This document shows positions 13,146 to 13,682 of a stretch of 13,682 nucleotides of DNA, piece by piece. Position numbers and translations under genes: made by a program. Position 1 is the first letter of the stretch, and the number at the start of each line of letters is the position of its first letter. The stretch is from DASPXK01 sp035637315 (GTDB taxonomy: Bacteria > Chloroflexota > UBA6077 > JACCZL01), in assembly GCA_035637315.1 (NCBI GenBank), contig DASPXK010000373.1, positions 1-13,682 on the forward strand, in the 5' to 3' direction. Under the pieces are notes generated by a model, which ran no database searches, was not told the DNA's origin, and was given only the letters and a program-made list of their open reading frames with translations.

Positions 13146-13682
13146 TTAGACGGTCCCGATGAGCAAGGCTTGACTCGTCGGCCTCGAACTGCCGCCGACC
13201 GGCTCTTCCGTCAGGCTGACCGACCGCCAGTTTTTGAACGGCCCGGGACCCTGGATGAGTGCGTAGCCGCTGCCCTGTTCGTCGGTCCATGTTAGCACGC
13301 CACCGCTCTCGTCCTTCCCGTCCGCGTGGGCCCACCAGACCTGGTAGACGCGACCGTCCGGCAGGGGCGGCAGGGATCGCACCATGATCATAGCCGCTCC
13401 GGTTTCGGGATCAGCGTAGATCCGACCGTAAGCGGTCGGCGCGAGCTGAGTGCCCCGCATCGGCCAGACCTGGAGATCCGGCGCCTGGAGAACGGCCACA
13501 ACTCTGTCGTAGCGGGCGGCCCGCTCCTTCAAGTTGGCCGTGACTGCACGTTGCCCGTTCAGCTGCAGCTGCACTCCAACGGCCCACAGCGCCGTGGTGA
13601 GCGCGACGACCAGCGCCAAGACCGCCCCTAGCGTGGCGGGCTGGGGTCGTCGGAGTCTGAGCTTGAACGTATCGATCTTAGT
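13146..13682 (-). CDS. RskA-type anti-sigma factor, C-terminal part (5' end outside window)
   Basis: The frame is open to the window edge, so 178 C-terminal residues are seen and the N-terminal sigma-binding part is missing. A basic stretch (FKLRLRRPQP) precedes one membrane helix (ATLGAVLALVVALTTALWAV), then a short coiled region (LKERAARYDRVVAVLQ) and the extracytoplasmic RskA domain: GRIYADPETGAAMIMVRSLPPLP, GRVYQVWWAHADGK, and the typical ending VSLTEEPVGGSSRPTSQALLIGTV. Such proteins hold an ECF sigma factor at the membrane and release it after regulated proteolysis. The sigma factor gene, usually adjacent, would lie right of the window. An internal TTG at 13619 is open but cuts the membrane helix, so it is not the start. 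Confidence 0.88.
   Translation of the reverse strand, partial: TKIDTFKLRLRRPQPATLGAVLALVVALTTALWAVGVQLQLNGQRAVTANLKERAARYDRVVAVLQAPDLQVWPMRGTQLAPTAYGRIYADPETGAAMIMVRSLPPLPDGRVYQVWWAHADGKDESGGVLTWTDEQGSGYALIQGPGPFKNWRSVSLTEEPVGGSSRPTSQALLIGTV

Noticed and set aside
1..13682. tRNA or rRNA genes, CRISPR arrays, insertion sequences, transposase or integrase genes
   Set aside because: I looked for cloverleaf arms, regularly spaced repeats, terminal inverted repeats and transposase motifs and saw none.

Overview
The window is GC-rich bacterial DNA with dense gene packing, frequent GTG/TTG starts, and gene families (a CopC-CopD fusion with a long C-terminal tail, DUF2182, an RskA-type anti-sigma factor, DUF2752) that together suggest a Chloroflexota-type organism, perhaps a thermophilic Thermomicrobia relative. 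An actinobacterium cannot be excluded from sequence alone. The dominant theme is metal handling, above all copper.

Left edge (1-825, + strand): the end of a DUF2182 membrane protein, then a small exported rhodanese whose 5' end appears frameshifted at a TTTT run. Copper block (905-7808, all - strand, read right to left): a small membrane/coiled-coil protein, a membrane protein with two SHOCT motifs, the copper-exporting P-type ATPase CopA, a CopC-CopD fusion, and an ICMT/PEMT-type membrane methyltransferase. A strong promoter (TTGACC-17-TATAAT) at 7898-7926 points into this block. It overlaps a weaker divergent promoter for the L,D-transpeptidase gene (7973-8758, +), and a perfect 6-5-6 dyad (7915-7931) overlaps both promoters. 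This is the best regulatory signal in the window. No CsoR, CueR or CopY-type regulator gene lies in the window.

Middle (8839-11398, - strand): a secreted helical protein of unknown function, a 50-residue membrane protein, a CDF-family cation efflux transporter, and upstream of it a small secreted protein with a His cluster. The 5' leader of that last gene can form two mutually exclusive hairpins and has a second dyad next to a candidate -10 box. Between the CDF gene and the 50-residue gene, about 190 bases are rich in short inverted repeats, weakly reminiscent of group II intron domain I.

Right part (11661-13682): a roughly 145-bp degraded copy of the 3' end of the L,D-transpeptidase gene, with the catalytic-motif His changed to Gln and an in-frame stop, sits directly upstream of a SAM-dependent methyltransferase gene (+). 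The about 2.9 kb carrying the CDF gene thus lies between two direct copies of this segment. The window ends with a DUF2752 membrane protein and an RskA-type anti-sigma factor that runs off the right edge (both -).

A working model: CopA moves cytosolic Cu(I) out, CopC/CopD handle copper outside and in the membrane, and the CDF protein exports Zn-type divalent cations. The link of the SHOCT, ICMT and rhodanese proteins to this is inferred only from position.
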